The notes under the pieces were generated by a model, which was not told the DNA's origin, did no database searches, and saw only the letters and a list, made by a program, of their open reading frames with translations. Of a stretch of DNA of 33,625 nt, positions 33,223 to 33,625 are shown in pieces; position 1 is the first letter of the stretch; every line of letters starts with the position of its first letter. This stretch comes from Verrucomicrobiales bacterium (GTDB lineage Bacteria; Verrucomicrobiota; Verrucomicrobiia; Verrucomicrobiales; DEV007): the NCBI GenBank assembly GCA_002726915.1, contig PBSY01000097.1, positions 1 to 33,625 on the forward strand. The letters are read 5' to 3'. Made by a program: the position numbers and the translations under genes.

Positions 33223-33625
33223 ATGAAAAAAGCAGCAACGAAAAAGAAAACCGTTAGGAAAGCGGCCAAGAAAAAGGCAGCCCCTAAGAAAAAAGCAGCT
33301 CCTCGCAAAAAGGTAGCTAAGAAAAAAGCCGCCCCAAAAAGGAAGGCAGCCCCTAAAAAGAAGGCAGCCCCCAAAAAGAAGGTAGCTAGGAAAAAGGCAG
33401 CGCCAAAGAAAAAGGCAGCCAAGAAAAAAGTAGCGAAAAAGAAAGCAGCTCCTAAGAGGAAAGCCGCCAAGAAAAAGGCAGCTCCTAAAAGGAAAGCCGC
33501 CAAGAAAAAGGCAGCTCCTAAAAGGAAAGCCGCTAAGAAAAAGGCAGCTCCTAAAAGGAAAGCCGCTAAGAAAAAGGTAGCCAAGAAAAAAGCAGCTCCT
33601 AAAAGGAAAGCCGCTAAGAAAAAGG
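33223..33625 (+). CDS. Histone H1-like Lys/Ala/Pro-rich protein, 3' end outside window
   Basis: ATG 33223 opens a frame that stays open to the window end (134 codons visible). The product consists of Lys, Ala, Pro and a few Arg, Val and Thr: 'MKKAATKKKTVRKAAKKKAA' then repeats of 'KKKAAPKRKAA'. This is the composition of bacterial H1-like proteins (chlamydial Hc2-like, AlgP-like), which bind and compact DNA through charge. There is no folded domain. Several other bacteria carry similar low-complexity proteins; function is inferred from composition only. It follows the dehydrogenase gene by 57 bp. The antisense frame over the same bases encodes an artefactual Phe/Leu/Ala repeat. Confidence 0.85.
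   Translation, partial: MKKAATKKKTVRKAAKKKAAPKKKAAPRKKVAKKKAAPKRKAAPKKKAAPKKKVARKKAAPKKKAAKKKVAKKKAAPKRKAAKKKAAPKRKAAKKKAAPKRKAAKKKAAPKRKAAKKKVAKKKAAPKRKAAKKK
33436..33615 (+). repeat. 33-nt tandem repeats in the H1-like gene
   Basis: Four consecutive 33-nt units (33436-33468, 33469-33501, 33502-33534, 33535-33567) encode 'KKKAAPKRKAA'. A 15-nt insertion (33568-33582, KKKVA) separates them from a fifth unit at 33583-33615. Units differ at only a few third positions. Such near-identity implies recent expansion by slippage or unequal recombination, so copy number may vary between strains. Confidence 0.9.

Noticed and set aside
33207..33584. Minus-strand ORF of repeated Phe/Leu/Ala/Gly (LAAF-type) that resembles a membrane protein
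   Set aside because: It is the exact antisense of the Lys/Ala/Pro repeats in the H1-like gene; the hydrophobic pattern is a by-product of AAG/AAA and GCN codons.
33436..33625. CRISPR-like repeat array
   Set aside because: Repeats are contiguous, coding and multiples of three with no unique spacers; no cas genes are present.

Overview
The window looks like a chromosomal segment of a Verrucomicrobiota bacterium, probably from the Verrucomicrobiales. This rests on lineage-typical content: an ECF sigma factor paired with a FecR-like membrane regulator, a DUF1080 protein, a hydrolase with a transthyretin-like tail, fasciclin repeats, a Lys/Ala/Pro histone H1-like protein, and an exact copy of the LexA operator described for Verrucomicrobia. 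GC content is moderate, strong Shine-Dalgarno sites are scarce, and no phage, insertion sequence or CRISPR array is visible. Most genes are housekeeping or envelope functions.

Layout. Positions 1-1116 hold the end of a fasciclin protein. Facing it is a tight minus-strand operon, glgP - CPBP membrane protease - thiL - tsaE - tsaB (6428 to 1140). Upstream of glgP, at 6451-6906, lies a decayed pseudogene of the putative molybdenum carrier family, with five in-frame stops and one frame change. A secreted FKBP isomerase (minus) and a cell-wall amidase followed by the NAD(P)HX repair enzyme (plus) come next. The minus-strand block 10294-16923 carries rlmH, a membrane-fusion adaptor coupled to a secreted alpha/alpha-toroid protein, queA, a PgpH-like c-di-AMP phosphodiesterase and ybeY. 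A probable DUF2752 remnant lies just beyond ybeY, and the LexA-type box sits between queA and pgpH. Then come tcdA (plus), the sigma/anti-sigma-like pair (minus), and tRNA-Thr(CGU).

From 20.2 kb onward there is a small hypothetical ORF, a large TPR-transmembrane-VWA protein, an adenylate-kinase-like protein with a novel C-terminal half, a small possible secreted protein, a DUF1080/TPR-redoxin gene pair, a DUF2237 protein, a carboxylesterase-like hydrolase, a frameshifted small gene, an FAD-linked oxidase, diacylglycerol kinase, a beta-hydroxyacid dehydrogenase with basic tails, and the start of an H1-like protein made of 33-nt repeats.

How the genes fit together. RNA modification and ribosome maturation are strongly represented: tsaB, tsaE and tcdA act on t6A/ct6A at tRNA position 37, queA on queuosine, rlmH on 23S rRNA, and ybeY on 16S rRNA maturation. 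The most unusual signals are the molybdenum-carrier pseudogene, the LexA-like box ahead of the pgpH-ybeY pair, the frameshifted ORF after the FAD oxidase, the adaptor/toroid pair with no transporter, and a dehydrogenase with basic tails beside a histone-like gene.
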